Source: an uncultured Clostridia bacterium (GTDB lineage Bacteria; Bacillota; Clostridia; Lachnospirales; Anaerotignaceae). From it: a stretch of DNA of 64,000 nt. The stretch covers positions 5,274-69,273 of the forward strand of contig CAJUJJ010000016.1 in NCBI GenBank assembly GCA_910586765.1. The letters run 5' to 3'. A program made the position numbers and the translations under genes. Below, one piece after another: positions 26,252-35,314 of this stretch; the first letter of the stretch is position 1, and every line of letters begins with the position of its first letter. The notes below the pieces were generated by a model. That model saw only the letters and a list, made by a program, of their open reading frames with translations, was not told the origin of the DNA and searched no databases.

Positions 26252-28350
26252 AAAATTTTTCCTCTTTTTACTTCTTTTAGTATAACACTACTATAAGGTT
26301 TTAAACATAAAGCTAATTTTCCTCTTTTTACTTTATAAGAAATACTGTTAACGGAAAATCCAATTTCTGTTGAAGTTAATATCGCCTGCATTTCACCATG
26401 AGAAGAAATACCCATCTGCCAAACAGGTACTTCTATTTGTTTTTCTTCTTCAGTATTGTTCAATGCTACAACTATTTTATTCTTTTTATCAAATCGTCCA
26501 TAACTTAATAGACCATATCCCATGTATAAAAATATAAGAGAACCTGTTTTTAATGCACTATATTGTTTGTGTATTTTTATAACTGCTTTATGAAATTCCA
26601 ACAAATCAATATCTTCTTTTCCCCAAGGGTATGTTCTTCTATTATCAGGGTCTGTCCAGCCAGCAACACCTACTTCATCACCATAATAAATTGTAGGTGC
26701 TCCAGGCCATGTCATTTGTATTACAACAGCTTCTTTCATAATTCCTTTATTAATTCCTCTATTAGCAGCCTCATATCCTAAAGTATGAAGCCTTCCAACT
26801 GTTTTATTTGTTCTTGTCAAAAATCTTGAATGGTCATGATTAGAAAGTTCATTCATAGATATTTGTATAGATTGTTTAGAAAGCTTTGCCATTTGATACA
26901 ACATAGTATCTCTAAAAACTATACTATTATTCAATAAATCTTTTTTAAAGTCTTCACTATGCTTTTCCATTCCTGTTAAAAACCATGAAACAGGCTCCAT
27001 AAATGCGTCATAATTCATAATAGTATCCCATTGGTCACCTTGAAGCCATGAAGAAGCATCTCCATAATGTTCTGCTAATATAATTGCATTAGGATTTGCT
27101 TTTTTTACAGCATCTCTAAACTTTTTCCAAAAATAATGATTAAAATTAGGATTTATTCCTAAATCTGCTGCTACATCTAATCGCCAGCCATCAGCATTAA
27201 AAGGTGGTGACACCCACTTTTGAGCAATACTCATAATATATTGAAACAATTCTGGAGATTCAAAATTAAGCTTAGGGTGATTTGGATGTCCCCACCAACC
27301 ATCATATGTTCCATTTTCTTTCCAATAAAAATAGTTATGATAAATACTATTATTTTCTATAAAAGCCCCAGCAGGATATTTTCCAGTAGACTCATAAAAA
27401 TTTTCTCTATCCATCCATTTATGAAAAGCCCCACAATGGTTAAATACTCCATCTAATATTATCTTAATATTCCTTTTATGTGCTTCTTCTACAACTTTAC
27501 AAAAAAGTGCATTGCTTGCCTCTAAATTTTCCAATGCTGTTGTTCTTTGAATATACATAGTAGCATGATTATTATTAAATTTTTCAAATACTAACGGAGA
27601 ACCTCCATCTTCTACAACAACACCAATATGAGGGTCAATATAATCATAGTCCTGTGTATCATATTTATGATTGCTTGGAGAAACAAAAAGAGGATTAAAA
27701 TATATAGCATCTATACCTAATTGTTGTAGATAATCTAATTTATCTAATACACCCTGTAAATCTCCACCATAAAAACGTCTAAAATCTTCTACTGCTGGTA
27801 TATCGTCCCATTGTGCTGCTTCGACAGGTTTTCCTAAATAAATATACTCATTTGTTTTTACATCATTTGTTGTATCTCCATTACAAAAACGGTCTACATA
27901 TATCTGATACATAACTGCACCTTTTGCCCAATCAGGTATGTTAAAGTTTCTAATTACAGTAAACCAAGTTCCCTCTTCTAAATTCTGATGCAAACCACTT
28001 TTTGTATAATAATAAGAACTATTCCCTTGCACTAATTCAAAATAATAAGATTTTGTTTCATTTGTCGGTGGTAAAAATCCTTCATAAAAATCAAAAAAAC
28101 TTTCTTGTTTGCATATTTTCATAGGTATTTTTTCTCCATCACAACACAAAAAAACAGCATCCATATTTCCTCTTCCCGTTCGTATCAATACTTGAACAGT
28201 ATCAGTGCTAGTTGGTTCTGATGGTATTCTAAAATTTTCTGTTTCATCACTAAAAATAGATTCAATACTCAAAATGTCTTTACTCAATTCTGCATTACAA
28301 AGTATTTTCCCAGCAATACTTAACTCTTTATAAGGTACTGAAAGATTCAT
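26248..28350 (-). CDS. GH13 alpha-glycosidase, neopullulanase/cyclomaltodextrinase type
   Basis: A 700-residue intracellular amylase-family enzyme that cleaves maltodextrins, pullulan or cyclodextrins. An N-terminal CBM34-like beta domain (about 1-140) is followed by the (beta/alpha)8 barrel. The catalytic set is visible in DGWRLDVAADLG (nucleophile Asp), ILAEHYGD (acid Glu) and ELSNHDHSRFL (third Asp). A C-terminal beta domain follows. No signal peptide. The frame opens at 28377, but ATG 28350 has GGATAGGAGA before it. A fully consensus promoter precedes it. Confidence 0.92.
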   Translation of the reverse strand: MNLSVPYKELSIAGKILCNAELSKDILSIESIFSDETENFRIPSEPTSTDTVQVLIRTGRGNMDAVFLCCDGEKIPMKICKQESFFDFYEGFLPPTNETKSYYFELVQGNSSYYYTKSGLHQNLEEGTWFTVIRNFNIPDWAKGAVMYQIYVDRFCNGDTTNDVKTNEYIYLGKPVEAAQWDDIPAVEDFRRFYGGDLQGVLDKLDYLQQLGIDAIYFNPLFVSPSNHKYDTQDYDYIDPHIGVVVEDGGSPLVFEKFNNNHATMYIQRTTALENLEASNALFCKVVEEAHKRNIKIILDGVFNHCGAFHKWMDRENFYESTGKYPAGAFIENNSIYHNYFYWKENGTYDGWWGHPNHPKLNFESPELFQYIMSIAQKWVSPPFNADGWRLDVAADLGINPNFNHYFWKKFRDAVKKANPNAIILAEHYGDASSWLQGDQWDTIMNYDAFMEPVSWFLTGMEKHSEDFKKDLLNNSIVFRDTMLYQMAKLSKQSIQISMNELSNHDHSRFLTRTNKTVGRLHTLGYEAANRGINKGIMKEAVVIQMTWPGAPTIYYGDEVGVAGWTDPDNRRTYPWGKEDIDLLEFHKAVIKIHKQYSALKTGSLIFLYMGYGLLSYGRFDKKNKIVVALNNTEEEKQIEVPVWQMGISSHGEMQAILTSTEIGFSVNSISYKVKRGKLALCLKPYSSVILKEVKRGKIL

Positions 28351-28408
28351 TCTAATTCTCCTATCCCAAATATACAATTATTTATTCTTTTTTACTTCAC
28401 ATAATTTC

Positions 28409-28437
28409 ATTATAAATGCGAATGTAAATCATGTCAA
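28409..28437 (-). promoter_or_regulatory. Perfect consensus promoter of the GH13-rlu operon
   Basis: Minus-strand TTGACA (28437-28432), 17 bases, TATAAT (28414-28409), all 12 positions at consensus, about 55 bases before the ATG at 28350. It lies after the terminator of the candidate small RNA. Confidence 0.85.
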
Positions 28438-28457
28438 ATCTATTTATTTTAGCATAT

Positions 28458-28564
28458 GAAAAAAGACTACCTGCCGATGATAGTCTTTTTCCACAAAGAG
28501 AAGGTATTTCTTATTGGGATTGCAGCTTATAAGCTGCCTTGTGAAAATATTGGGGAGTTTTCAC
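28458..28564 (-). ncRNA. Candidate small RNA gene of about 105 bases
   Basis: A complete transcription unit without an open reading frame. Its promoter is at 28571-28599, and the terminator is a 9-10 bp stem (28481-28490 with 28460-28469) followed by six T. Inside are a 5' hairpin (GTGAAAA/TTTTCAC, 28564-28541) and a perfect 16-base palindrome GCAGCTTATAAGCTGC (28522-28537). A competing pairing of TTTTCACAA with TTGTGGAAAA is possible. It does not look like 6S, SRP, tmRNA or RNase P RNA. The next gene has its own promoter, which argues against a simple leader. Confidence 0.5.
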
Positions 28565-28570
28565 ATTTTT

Positions 28571-28599
28571 ATTATAACACCAGTTATATCATCTGTCTA
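28571..28599 (-). promoter_or_regulatory. Promoter of the candidate small RNA
   Basis: Minus-strand TAGACA (28599-28594), 17 bases, TATAAT (28576-28571) with an extended TG before the -10. Confidence 0.65.
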
Positions 28600-28674
28600 C
28601 TAAATTTTTAAAAATATAATGAATTTTTTTTGATACAATTATTGTTTTTTGTTTAAAATAACCCAACTTTTTTC

Positions 28675-29244
28675 TTAGCTGGTATAATCTGACAAAATTT
28701 TAGATAGATTTTCATCACCTATAACAGAAATTCCTTCTAATAATCTTTCTTGTTCTTCTAGTGGTAATGCAGAGATTGGTGTGTTTGTAATTTCGTGTAA
28801 TATAATTCCATGTTGTGCTTCTTTATAATATACAGCAACATATCCATTTTTTTCCCCTATAATATATTGTTCATTACTTTTTGCTTCTAATGTCTTTCTC
28901 ATTACTACTTCTTTAGAAGAAAAAGATATAATTTTCCAATCTGTATATACTTTTTTCATATCTTCTAATGTCATATCCAGCAAAAAATAAGGAGGAACAT
29001 CTTCCAATGTTTGTGTAACACCGTCTTCTGTATAATAATATTCATATACCATTTTAGTAGAAGGAGTAATTCTTGCTGTTTCAGTTATAACAGTTATATT
29101 ATCCTCCTCCTGCAAAGTATTTTTTGTTTCAATAGAAGATAATGCTTGTATTTTTTTTTCATATATTCTAGTAGTAATAATACAACTAATTACACCAACA
29201 ATACAACTAATTATAAATATCCACACTATTTCTTTCTTTTTCAT
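28675..29244 (-). CDS. BofC-like membrane-anchored protein
   Basis: A 189-residue protein with one N-terminal membrane helix (about 7-27) and an extracytoplasmic domain. The part YYYTEDGVTQTLEDVPPYFL, then LEDMKKVYTDWKIISFSSKEVVMRK and the VAVYYKE strand fit the C-terminal domain of BofC. BofC is a forespore protein that restrains SpoIVB signalling to sigma-K processing in Bacillus; clostridial relatives are common but poorly studied. It is read from its own unit after the fatty acid operon and a terminator. Sporulation involvement is inferred from the family only. Confidence 0.65.
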   Translation of the reverse strand: MKKKEIVWIFIISCIVGVISCIITTRIYEKKIQALSSIETKNTLQEEDNITVITETARITPSTKMVYEYYYTEDGVTQTLEDVPPYFLLDMTLEDMKKVYTDWKIISFSSKEVVMRKTLEAKSNEQYIIGEKNGYVAVYYKEAQHGIILHEITNTPISALPLEEQERLLEGISVIGDENLSKILSDYTS

Positions 29245-29306
29245 ACTATCCCTCCTGCACCATCGTATAAACAGTATGTACAGGATTTTCCAATTTTATA
29301 CAAGTA

Positions 29307-29346
29307 AACAAAAAATACCTACATAATTAAAAATAGGTATTTTTGT
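29307..29346 (-). terminator. Terminator of the fatty acid operon
   Basis: AAAAATACCT (29311-29320) and AGGTATTTTT (29335-29344) form a 10-bp stem just past accA, with a T-run on the minus strand. Confidence 0.85.
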
Positions 29347-29349
29347 TTT

Positions 29350-30156
29350 TTATAATTCACTTGTAAATTCACCATATTTACGAAAACGTTGATAACGTTG
29401 ATTTAATAATTCTTCTATTGTTAAATTATTTAATATTCTTAACTCTTCTATTAATGCTTTTTTTAATATTGCTGTTGTATATTCTAAATCCTGAGCTAAT
29501 CCATCTTTAGATTCTGGTATTATTTTTTCAATTACACCATTTTTAAGTAAATCTGGAGCTGTTAATTTCATAAGTTCTGCTGCATCTGCTGAACGTTCTG
29601 GTGAACGCCATAATATACTAGCAAAACCCTCTGGAGATAATACAGCATACATTCCATTATCCAACATCCATACTCTATCAGCTAAAGCAAGTGCTAAAGC
29701 ACCACCACTTCCTCCTTCTCCTATAAAAATACTAATAATTGGTACAGTTAATCCAGACATTTCAATTAAATTCCTAGCAATAGCTTCTCCCTGTCCTCGT
29801 TCTTCTGCACCAATACCACAATAGGCACCAGAAGTGTTTACAAAAAGTATTATAGGTCTATTAAATTTCTCAGCTTGTTTCATTAAACGTAACTGTTTTC
29901 TATATCCTTCGGGATTTGGAGAACCAAAACTTCTTTTTACATTCTCTTCTATAGTATGCCCCTTTTGTACACCAATAACAGTAACAGGTTGTTCTTCTAA
30001 TAAAGCAATTCCACCTACTATAGCCTTATCATCTGCAAAGTACCTATCACCATGTAACTCTATAAAATCAGTAAATATATTCTGAATAAATTCCAATGTT
30101 GTGGGTCTTGATACCATTCTGGATTTTTTTACAATTTCTATAGCTGTATTATCCAT
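29350..30156 (-). CDS. accA: Acetyl-CoA carboxylase carboxyltransferase subunit alpha
   Basis: A 268-residue crotonase-fold subunit that, with AccD, moves the carboxyl group from biotin to acetyl-CoA to make malonyl-CoA. It shows the GDRYFADDKAIVGGIA opening segment, GAYCGIGAEERGQGEAIA and the FIGEGGSGGALAL oxyanion region. ATG 30156 lies eight bases after GGGGGG; a TTG at 30162 is too close to it. It overlaps the end of accD by eight bases. It is the last of eleven genes in the operon. Confidence 0.97.
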   Translation of the reverse strand: MDNTAIEIVKKSRMVSRPTTLEFIQNIFTDFIELHGDRYFADDKAIVGGIALLEEQPVTVIGVQKGHTIEENVKRSFGSPNPEGYRKQLRLMKQAEKFNRPIILFVNTSGAYCGIGAEERGQGEAIARNLIEMSGLTVPIISIFIGEGGSGGALALALADRVWMLDNGMYAVLSPEGFASILWRSPERSADAAELMKLTAPDLLKNGVIEKIIPESKDGLAQDLEYTTAILKKALIEELRILNNLTIEELLNQRYQRFRKYGEFTSEL

Positions 30157-31024
30157 TCTCAAATCCCCCCTTTTGATAATGCAATTTTAATATCTGTATT
30201 AATGTATCTCTCATATCTGTTCTAGTTACAATTTTATCTAAAAATCCATGTTCTAATTGAAATTCGGCTGTTTGAAATTCCTCAGGCAATTTCTCATTAA
30301 TTGTACCTTCAATTACTCTCCTACCTGCAAAACCAATTGTTGCATTAGGTTCTGAAAGTATAATATCTCCTAAACTAGCAAAACTAGCAGAAACCCCTCC
30401 TGTTGTAGGGTCTGTCATAACAGAAACATACAATAAACCTGCTTTTCCATGACGATTTAGTGCAGAACTTGTTTTTGCCATCTGCATAAGAGAAATAATC
30501 CCTTCTTGCATTCTAGCTCCACCAGAAGCTGTGAATATAATAATAGGTAATTTTTTTTCTGTTGCTGCTTCTATCGCTCTTGTAATTTTCTCTCCTACTA
30601 CAGAACCCATAGATGCCATCATAAAATAACTATCCATCACAGCTAAAACTGCATTATATCCTCCAATTTTACAATACCCTGTCATAACAGCATCTTTTAA
30701 TTTTGTCTTTGCCTGTGCTTTTTCTATAATTTTATCATAATCTGGATAATTCATAGGATTTTTTGCCTGCATATTATTATCAAACTCTTCAAAAGAACTT
30801 TCATCAACAGTTAAAGAAATTCTTTCTCTTGCAGTTAAACGAAAGTGATATCCACAATTAGGACAAATTTTATATTCATTAATTTCTTTTGTATAAATTG
30901 TTTTATCACAATGATTACACTTTATCCAAAGCCCATCTGGTATACTAGGGGTTTCTATTTCTGTTGTAGAAATAACTTCGGGAGGATTCATTTTAATATA
31001 ATTCTTTTTTTTAAATAATTTCAT
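30149..31024 (-). CDS. accD: Acetyl-CoA carboxylase carboxyltransferase subunit beta
   Basis: A 291-residue partner of AccA. The N-terminal zinc ribbon has Cys36, Cys39, Cys54 and Cys57 (CNHC and CPNC), and the crotonase core has SGGARMQEGIISLMQMAK and TTGGVSASFA. I start at ATG 31024, seven bases after GGAGGG; the frame opens five codons earlier but that part contains the binding site. Its end overlaps accA, keeping subunit synthesis coupled. Confidence 0.97.
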   Translation of the reverse strand: MKLFKKKNYIKMNPPEVISTTEIETPSIPDGLWIKCNHCDKTIYTKEINEYKICPNCGYHFRLTARERISLTVDESSFEEFDNNMQAKNPMNYPDYDKIIEKAQAKTKLKDAVMTGYCKIGGYNAVLAVMDSYFMMASMGSVVGEKITRAIEAATEKKLPIIIFTASGGARMQEGIISLMQMAKTSSALNRHGKAGLLYVSVMTDPTTGGVSASFASLGDIILSEPNATIGFAGRRVIEGTINEKLPEEFQTAEFQLEHGFLDKIVTRTDMRDTLIQILKLHYQKGGFENG

Positions 31025-31042
31025 GAATATTCCCTCCAATAA

Positions 31043-32386
31043 TTATTTTATAATTTCATCTATAATAAAAGAAGTATCAAAATCTCCTTTCATATATTTT
31101 TCATTAGCTAAAATTTCTTCCATAAATTCAATATTTGTTGTAACACCTTCAATGACAAATTCATGTAAGCAACGTCTCATTTTTTCAATAGCTTCCATTC
31201 TATTTTTACCATGAACAATTACCTTTGCTAACATAGAATCATAAAAAGGTGGAATATCACAACCAGCATAAATTGCACTATCTATTCTTGTTCCCATACC
31301 CCCAGGCATAAGTAAAAAATCAATATGTCCTGGAGAAGGTGCAAAATTAAATTTAGGATTTTCTGCATTAATTCTACATTCAATTGCATGACCATTCATT
31401 ATAATATCTTTTTGACTTAACTCTAATTTTTCTCCTGAAGCAATTTTCAACTGTTCTTTTACAATATCTATATTAGTAATCATTTCTGTAACGGGGTGTT
31501 CTACTTGTATACGAGTATTCATTTCCATAAAATAGAAATTTCCTTTTTTATCATATAAAAATTCTATTGTACCAGCATTTTCATATCCTACTGTTTTTGC
31601 AGCTCTAACAGCAGCTTCTCCCATTTTTTTTCTTGTTTCATTAGAAATAGCAACAGATGGAGCTTCTTCTAATACCTTTTGATTTCTTCTTTGTAAAGAA
31701 CAATCCCTTTCTCCTAAATGTACAATATTTCCAAAATGGTCACCTAAAATTTGTACTTCAATGTGTCTAGCATGTTCAATAACCTTCTCCATATACATTT
31801 TATCATCACCAAATGCTGCAATCGTTTCATTTTTGGCAGATTGATATGCTTTTGCTAATTCTTTTTCTTCCTTTACAATGCGAATACCTTTTCCTCCGCC
31901 CCCTGCTGAAGCTTTAATCATAACAGGATAACCTATTTTTTTTGCCATTTTAATGGCATCATCTACTGTATCTACAGTACCATCACTACCAGGTACAACA
32001 GGTACATTCGCTTTTTTCATCATTTCTCTAGCATTTGCTTTATTTCCCATTTTATCAATTACTTCTGGAGAAGGACCTATAAATTGTATATTACACTCAC
32101 GACACATAGTTGCAAATGTACTGTTTTCTGCTAAAAATCCAAATCCTGGATGAATTGCTTGTGCTTTTTTAGCTACTGCTGCACTGATAATATTTTCCAT
32201 ATTTAAGTAACTATCTATTCCCTTTGCAGGACCAATACAAACAGCTTCATCTGCTAATTGCGTATGAAGTGCATCTCTATCTGGCTCTGAAAAAACTGCA
32301 ACAGTGGCAATTCCCATTTCTCTGCAAGCTCTTATAATACGAACAGCAATTTCTCCTCTATTTGCAATTAATACTTTATGAAACAT
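31043..32386 (-). CDS. accC: Acetyl-CoA carboxylase biotin carboxylase subunit
   Basis: A 447-residue ATP-grasp enzyme that carboxylates the biotin on AccB. It has KVLIANRGEIAVRIIRA, the glycine-rich KASAGGGGKGIRIV loop, and EMNTRIQVEHPVTEM with the catalytic residues. Clearly distinct from the biotin carboxylase half of pyc at 17-21 kb, which belongs to a single-chain enzyme. The ATG follows GGAGGTGTTTTAA. Length is typical (about 450). Confidence 0.98.
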   Translation of the reverse strand: MFHKVLIANRGEIAVRIIRACREMGIATVAVFSEPDRDALHTQLADEAVCIGPAKGIDSYLNMENIISAAVAKKAQAIHPGFGFLAENSTFATMCRECNIQFIGPSPEVIDKMGNKANAREMMKKANVPVVPGSDGTVDTVDDAIKMAKKIGYPVMIKASAGGGGKGIRIVKEEKELAKAYQSAKNETIAAFGDDKMYMEKVIEHARHIEVQILGDHFGNIVHLGERDCSLQRRNQKVLEEAPSVAISNETRKKMGEAAVRAAKTVGYENAGTIEFLYDKKGNFYFMEMNTRIQVEHPVTEMITNIDIVKEQLKIASGEKLELSQKDIIMNGHAIECRINAENPKFNFAPSPGHIDFLLMPGGMGTRIDSAIYAGCDIPPFYDSMLAKVIVHGKNRMEAIEKMRRCLHEFVIEGVTTNIEFMEEILANEKYMKGDFDTSFIIDEIIK

Positions 32387-32409
32387 TTAAAACACCTCCA
32401 CAGGAGAAT

Positions 32410-32829
32410 TTATCCAATTAAAAATGTGAATTCACCTTCAGCAGCTTTTTTATCTCCAACATATGCTATACCCTTTCCAATACCTGCATTTTTTCTTAGT
32501 TTTACAATACTCACTTCCAAACGTAATATATCACCAGGTACAACTTGCTTTCTAAATTTTGCTTTATCAATTGCACCAAATAATGCAGTTTTTCCTTTAT
32601 ATTCTTCCATAGATAATATTGCAACAGCACCAGCTTGTGCCATAGCTTCAATAATTAATACACCTGGCATAACTGGTCTATTAGGGAAATGTCCTTGAAA
32701 AAATTCCTCATTCATTGTTACATTTTTTGTTGCAATAACTTTTTCTCCAGGTATTACTTCTTCTATTTTATCAATCAACAAAAATGGATATCTATGAGGT
32801 ATAATAGCCATAATTTCTTCTATATTCAT
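32410..32829 (-). CDS. fabZ: 3-hydroxyacyl-ACP dehydratase
   Basis: A 139-residue hot-dog fold enzyme that removes water from 3-hydroxyacyl-ACP. The catalytic His is in IPHRYPFLLID and the Glu in the LIIEAMAQAGAV segment, with the GHFPNRPVMPG loop between. ATG 32829 is chosen because GGAGG lies upstream; the open frame extends 18 codons into the accB end, without support. No FabA/FabM partner for unsaturated lipid synthesis is in the window. Confidence 0.97.
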   Translation of the reverse strand: MNIEEIMAIIPHRYPFLLIDKIEEVIPGEKVIATKNVTMNEEFFQGHFPNRPVMPGVLIIEAMAQAGAVAILSMEEYKGKTALFGAIDKAKFRKQVVPGDILRLEVSIVKLRKNAGIGKGIAYVGDKKAAEGEFTFLIG

Positions 32830-32854
32830 TTTTTTGCTTCCTCCGCTGTTTCTT

Positions 32855-33316
32855 TTATTTAATTCTGAACAAAGGTTGCCCATATTCCACTAACTCTTCA
32901 TTTGAAACATAAATCTCTGCAATTTCACCTATATATGGACTGGTAATTTCATTCATAATTTTCATAGCTTCTACAATACAAAGCGTATCACCTTCCTGTA
33001 CTTTATCTCCTACTTTTACAAAGCTTGGTTTATCACTACTAGGAGCAGCATAGAATGTTCCTACAATAGGTGATTTTACAATATTACCACTTTGCTCCAT
33101 TGGCATTTCTGAAACAGTAGGTGTTACAATATCCATTGTTTGCATTTGTATAGGAGATGTTTGTATATCAGATACAGTATGTTGTGTTATTTGAGAATTA
33201 ATTGCTTCTTTATTTTTACTCATTTTAATGGAAACATTATCCATGTTTAATTCAAAATTAGTTAGAACTGAGCTATTTACAATAGAAATCAATTCTTTTA
33301 CTTCTGCATAAGTCAT
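32855..33316 (-). CDS. accB: Biotin carboxyl carrier protein of acetyl-CoA carboxylase
   Basis: A 153-residue carrier. The N-terminal part (1-75) is a variable dimerisation and linker region rich in Gln, Thr, Met and Pro; the biotinyl domain (about 80-153) contains VEAMKIMNEI with biotinylated Lys119. ATG 33316 follows GGGAGG. It lies two bases past the stop of fabF and 25 bases before fabZ. Confidence 0.97.
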   Translation of the reverse strand: MTYAEVKELISIVNSSVLTNFELNMDNVSIKMSKNKEAINSQITQHTVSDIQTSPIQMQTMDIVTPTVSEMPMEQSGNIVKSPIVGTFYAAPSSDKPSFVKVGDKVQEGDTLCIVEAMKIMNEITSPYIGEIAEIYVSNEELVEYGQPLFRIK

Positions 33317-33318
33317 GT

Positions 33319-34554
33319 TCAATCCTCCCACTTTTTAAAGCAAAGTACACCATTATGTCCACCAAAACCTAATGAATTAGATAAAGCATATTTTATATTA
33401 GATTTTCTTCCTATATTAGGAATATAGTCTAAATCGCAAGTTTCATCTTTTTCTTCATATCCTATAGTTGGTGGTAAAAACCCTTCTTCTAATGCTTTGA
33501 TACAAGCAATTGCTTCAATTGCTCCTGCTGCACCCAACAAATGACCTGTCATAGATTTTGTAGAACTAACAGGAATATGATAAGCATAGTTACCTAATGC
33601 ACGTTTAATTGCTGCTGTTTCCCCTGCATCATTTGCTTCTGTGCTAGTACCATGTGCATTAATATAACCTAAATCTTCTGGCTGAATTCCAGCTTCATCT
33701 ATAGCCATTTTAATAGCATTTGCTGCACCTTCTCCGTCAGGACATGGAGCAGTAATATGATATGCATCACAAGTGGAACCATATCCTACAATCTCTCCAT
33801 AAATTTTAGCACCTCTATTTAAAGCATGTTCTAATTCTTCTAATAATAATATACCAGCACCATCGCCCATAACAAAACCACTTCTATTTTTATCAAAAGG
33901 TCTACAAGCTTTTTTAGGGTCATCACATGTTGTTAATGCTGTTAAATTGCTAAAACCAGATAATCCAATTTTTGTAATAGAATACTCTGTACCTCCTGCA
34001 AAACATACATCTAAATATCCATGTTTTATATTCCTGTAAGCTTCACCAATAGAATTTGTTCCTGTTGCACAAGCTGTTACAATTGATTCACAAGTACCCT
34101 TTGCTTTAAACTTTAATGCAATATTTCCTGCTGCCATATTACCAATTGCCATAGGTATAAATAAAGGAGATACTTTAGAAGGACCTTTTTCATTGAGTTT
34201 AATTATTTGTTCTTCTATTGTCCATAATCCTCCAATGCCAGAACCCACAATTGTACCAAAACGAATTGGCTCAACATCGCCCTCTTTTAAACCACTCATC
34301 TCATAAGCTTGTGCAGCAGCAGCAATACCATAAATAGAAAACATATCATTTCTTTTGGTTTCTTTTTTCGCTACATATTTTTCAACTTCAAAGTCTTTTA
34401 CTTCTCCAGCAATTTTTACTTTAAATCCTTCTGTATCAAATTTTTTGATATAATCAATGCCACAAACACCATTCTTTAAACCTTGCCAATAACTTTCTAC
34501 GTCATTGCCTAATGGAGTAATTGCACCCATACCTGTGATTACACATCTTTTCAT
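33319..34554 (-). CDS. fabF: 3-oxoacyl-ACP synthase II
   Basis: A 411-residue condensing enzyme that elongates acyl-ACP with malonyl-ACP. The Cys-His-His triad is visible: Cys162 in VTACATGTNSIG, His in NAHGTSTEANDAGE and His in TKSMTGHLLGAAGA. It is the only KAS I/II enzyme in the operon, and FabH does the priming. Start ATG after AAGGAGGTATAAATC. Complete. Confidence 0.98.
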   Translation of the reverse strand: MKRCVITGMGAITPLGNDVESYWQGLKNGVCGIDYIKKFDTEGFKVKIAGEVKDFEVEKYVAKKETKRNDMFSIYGIAAAAQAYEMSGLKEGDVEPIRFGTIVGSGIGGLWTIEEQIIKLNEKGPSKVSPLFIPMAIGNMAAGNIALKFKAKGTCESIVTACATGTNSIGEAYRNIKHGYLDVCFAGGTEYSITKIGLSGFSNLTALTTCDDPKKACRPFDKNRSGFVMGDGAGILLLEELEHALNRGAKIYGEIVGYGSTCDAYHITAPCPDGEGAANAIKMAIDEAGIQPEDLGYINAHGTSTEANDAGETAAIKRALGNYAYHIPVSSTKSMTGHLLGAAGAIEAIACIKALEEGFLPPTIGYEEKDETCDLDYIPNIGRKSNIKYALSNSLGFGGHNGVLCFKKWED

Positions 34555-34570
34555 GATTTATACCTCCTTA

Positions 34571-35299
34571 TCACATTGCCATGCCACCATTCACATGTAT
34601 AACTTGACCTGTGATATATTGACTTTTTGCCAAAAATACTGCTGTTTGTGCAATATCTTCTACTTGCCCTAATTTTTTCATAGGAATTTGTGCTGTCATT
34701 TGTTTTACAACATCTTCTTTCAATACTGCTGTCATATCTGTTTGAATAAATCCTGGTGCAATAGCATTGCAAGTAATGCCACGAGAAGCAACTTCTCTTG
34801 CAATAGATTTTGTCATACCTATTATACCAGCTTTAGAAGCTGCATAATTTACTTGTCCTGCATTTCCAATTACCCCCACAACAGAAGAAATATTAATTAT
34901 AGTTCCTGAACGTTTTTTTATCATATAATTTATTGCATGACGTGTCATATTAAAACTACCTTTTAAATTGATATTTAATACTGTATCAAAATCTTGTTCA
35001 GACATACGCATTAAAAGACCGTCTTTTGTAACACCTGCATTATTTATTAAAATGTCAATACTGCTAAATATTTCTATTGATTTGTCAACAATTTCTTTTG
35101 ATTTGTCAAAATTAGAAACATCTCCTTGTATTGGCAGACATTCAACACCATAACTTTTGATTTCTGCAATAAAGTCATCAGAAATAGTACTTCTATAATT
35201 TAATATAACATTACATCCTTCTTTTGCAAAAGCAGTAGCTATTGCCCTTCCAATTCCTTTTGCTGCACCAGTTACTAAAACTGTTTTTCCTTTTAACAT
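34571..35299 (-). CDS. fabG: 3-oxoacyl-ACP reductase
   Basis: A 242-residue short-chain dehydrogenase that reduces 3-oxoacyl-ACP with NADPH. The TGAAKGIG cofactor loop is at 10-17, the NNAG motif at 86-89, and the catalytic Ser138/139, Tyr152 and Lys156 are in NISSVVG and NYAASKAG. The ATG follows GGAGGAGAGG. It lies 15 bases after fabD and 16 before fabF. Confidence 0.98.
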   Translation of the reverse strand: MLKGKTVLVTGAAKGIGRAIATAFAKEGCNVILNYRSTISDDFIAEIKSYGVECLPIQGDVSNFDKSKEIVDKSIEIFSSIDILINNAGVTKDGLLMRMSEQDFDTVLNINLKGSFNMTRHAINYMIKKRSGTIINISSVVGVIGNAGQVNYAASKAGIIGMTKSIAREVASRGITCNAIAPGFIQTDMTAVLKEDVVKQMTAQIPMKKLGQVEDIAQTAVFLAKSQYITGQVIHVNGGMAM

Positions 35300-35314
35300 A
35301 TCCTCTCCTCCATT

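Noticed and set aside
28458..28564. 6S RNA or SRP RNA
   Set aside because: Too short for 6S and without its central bubble; lacks the SRP GGAAGCAGC-type loop.
30149..30162. Frameshift between accD and accA
   Set aside because: The 8-base overlap is normal translational coupling; both proteins are complete.
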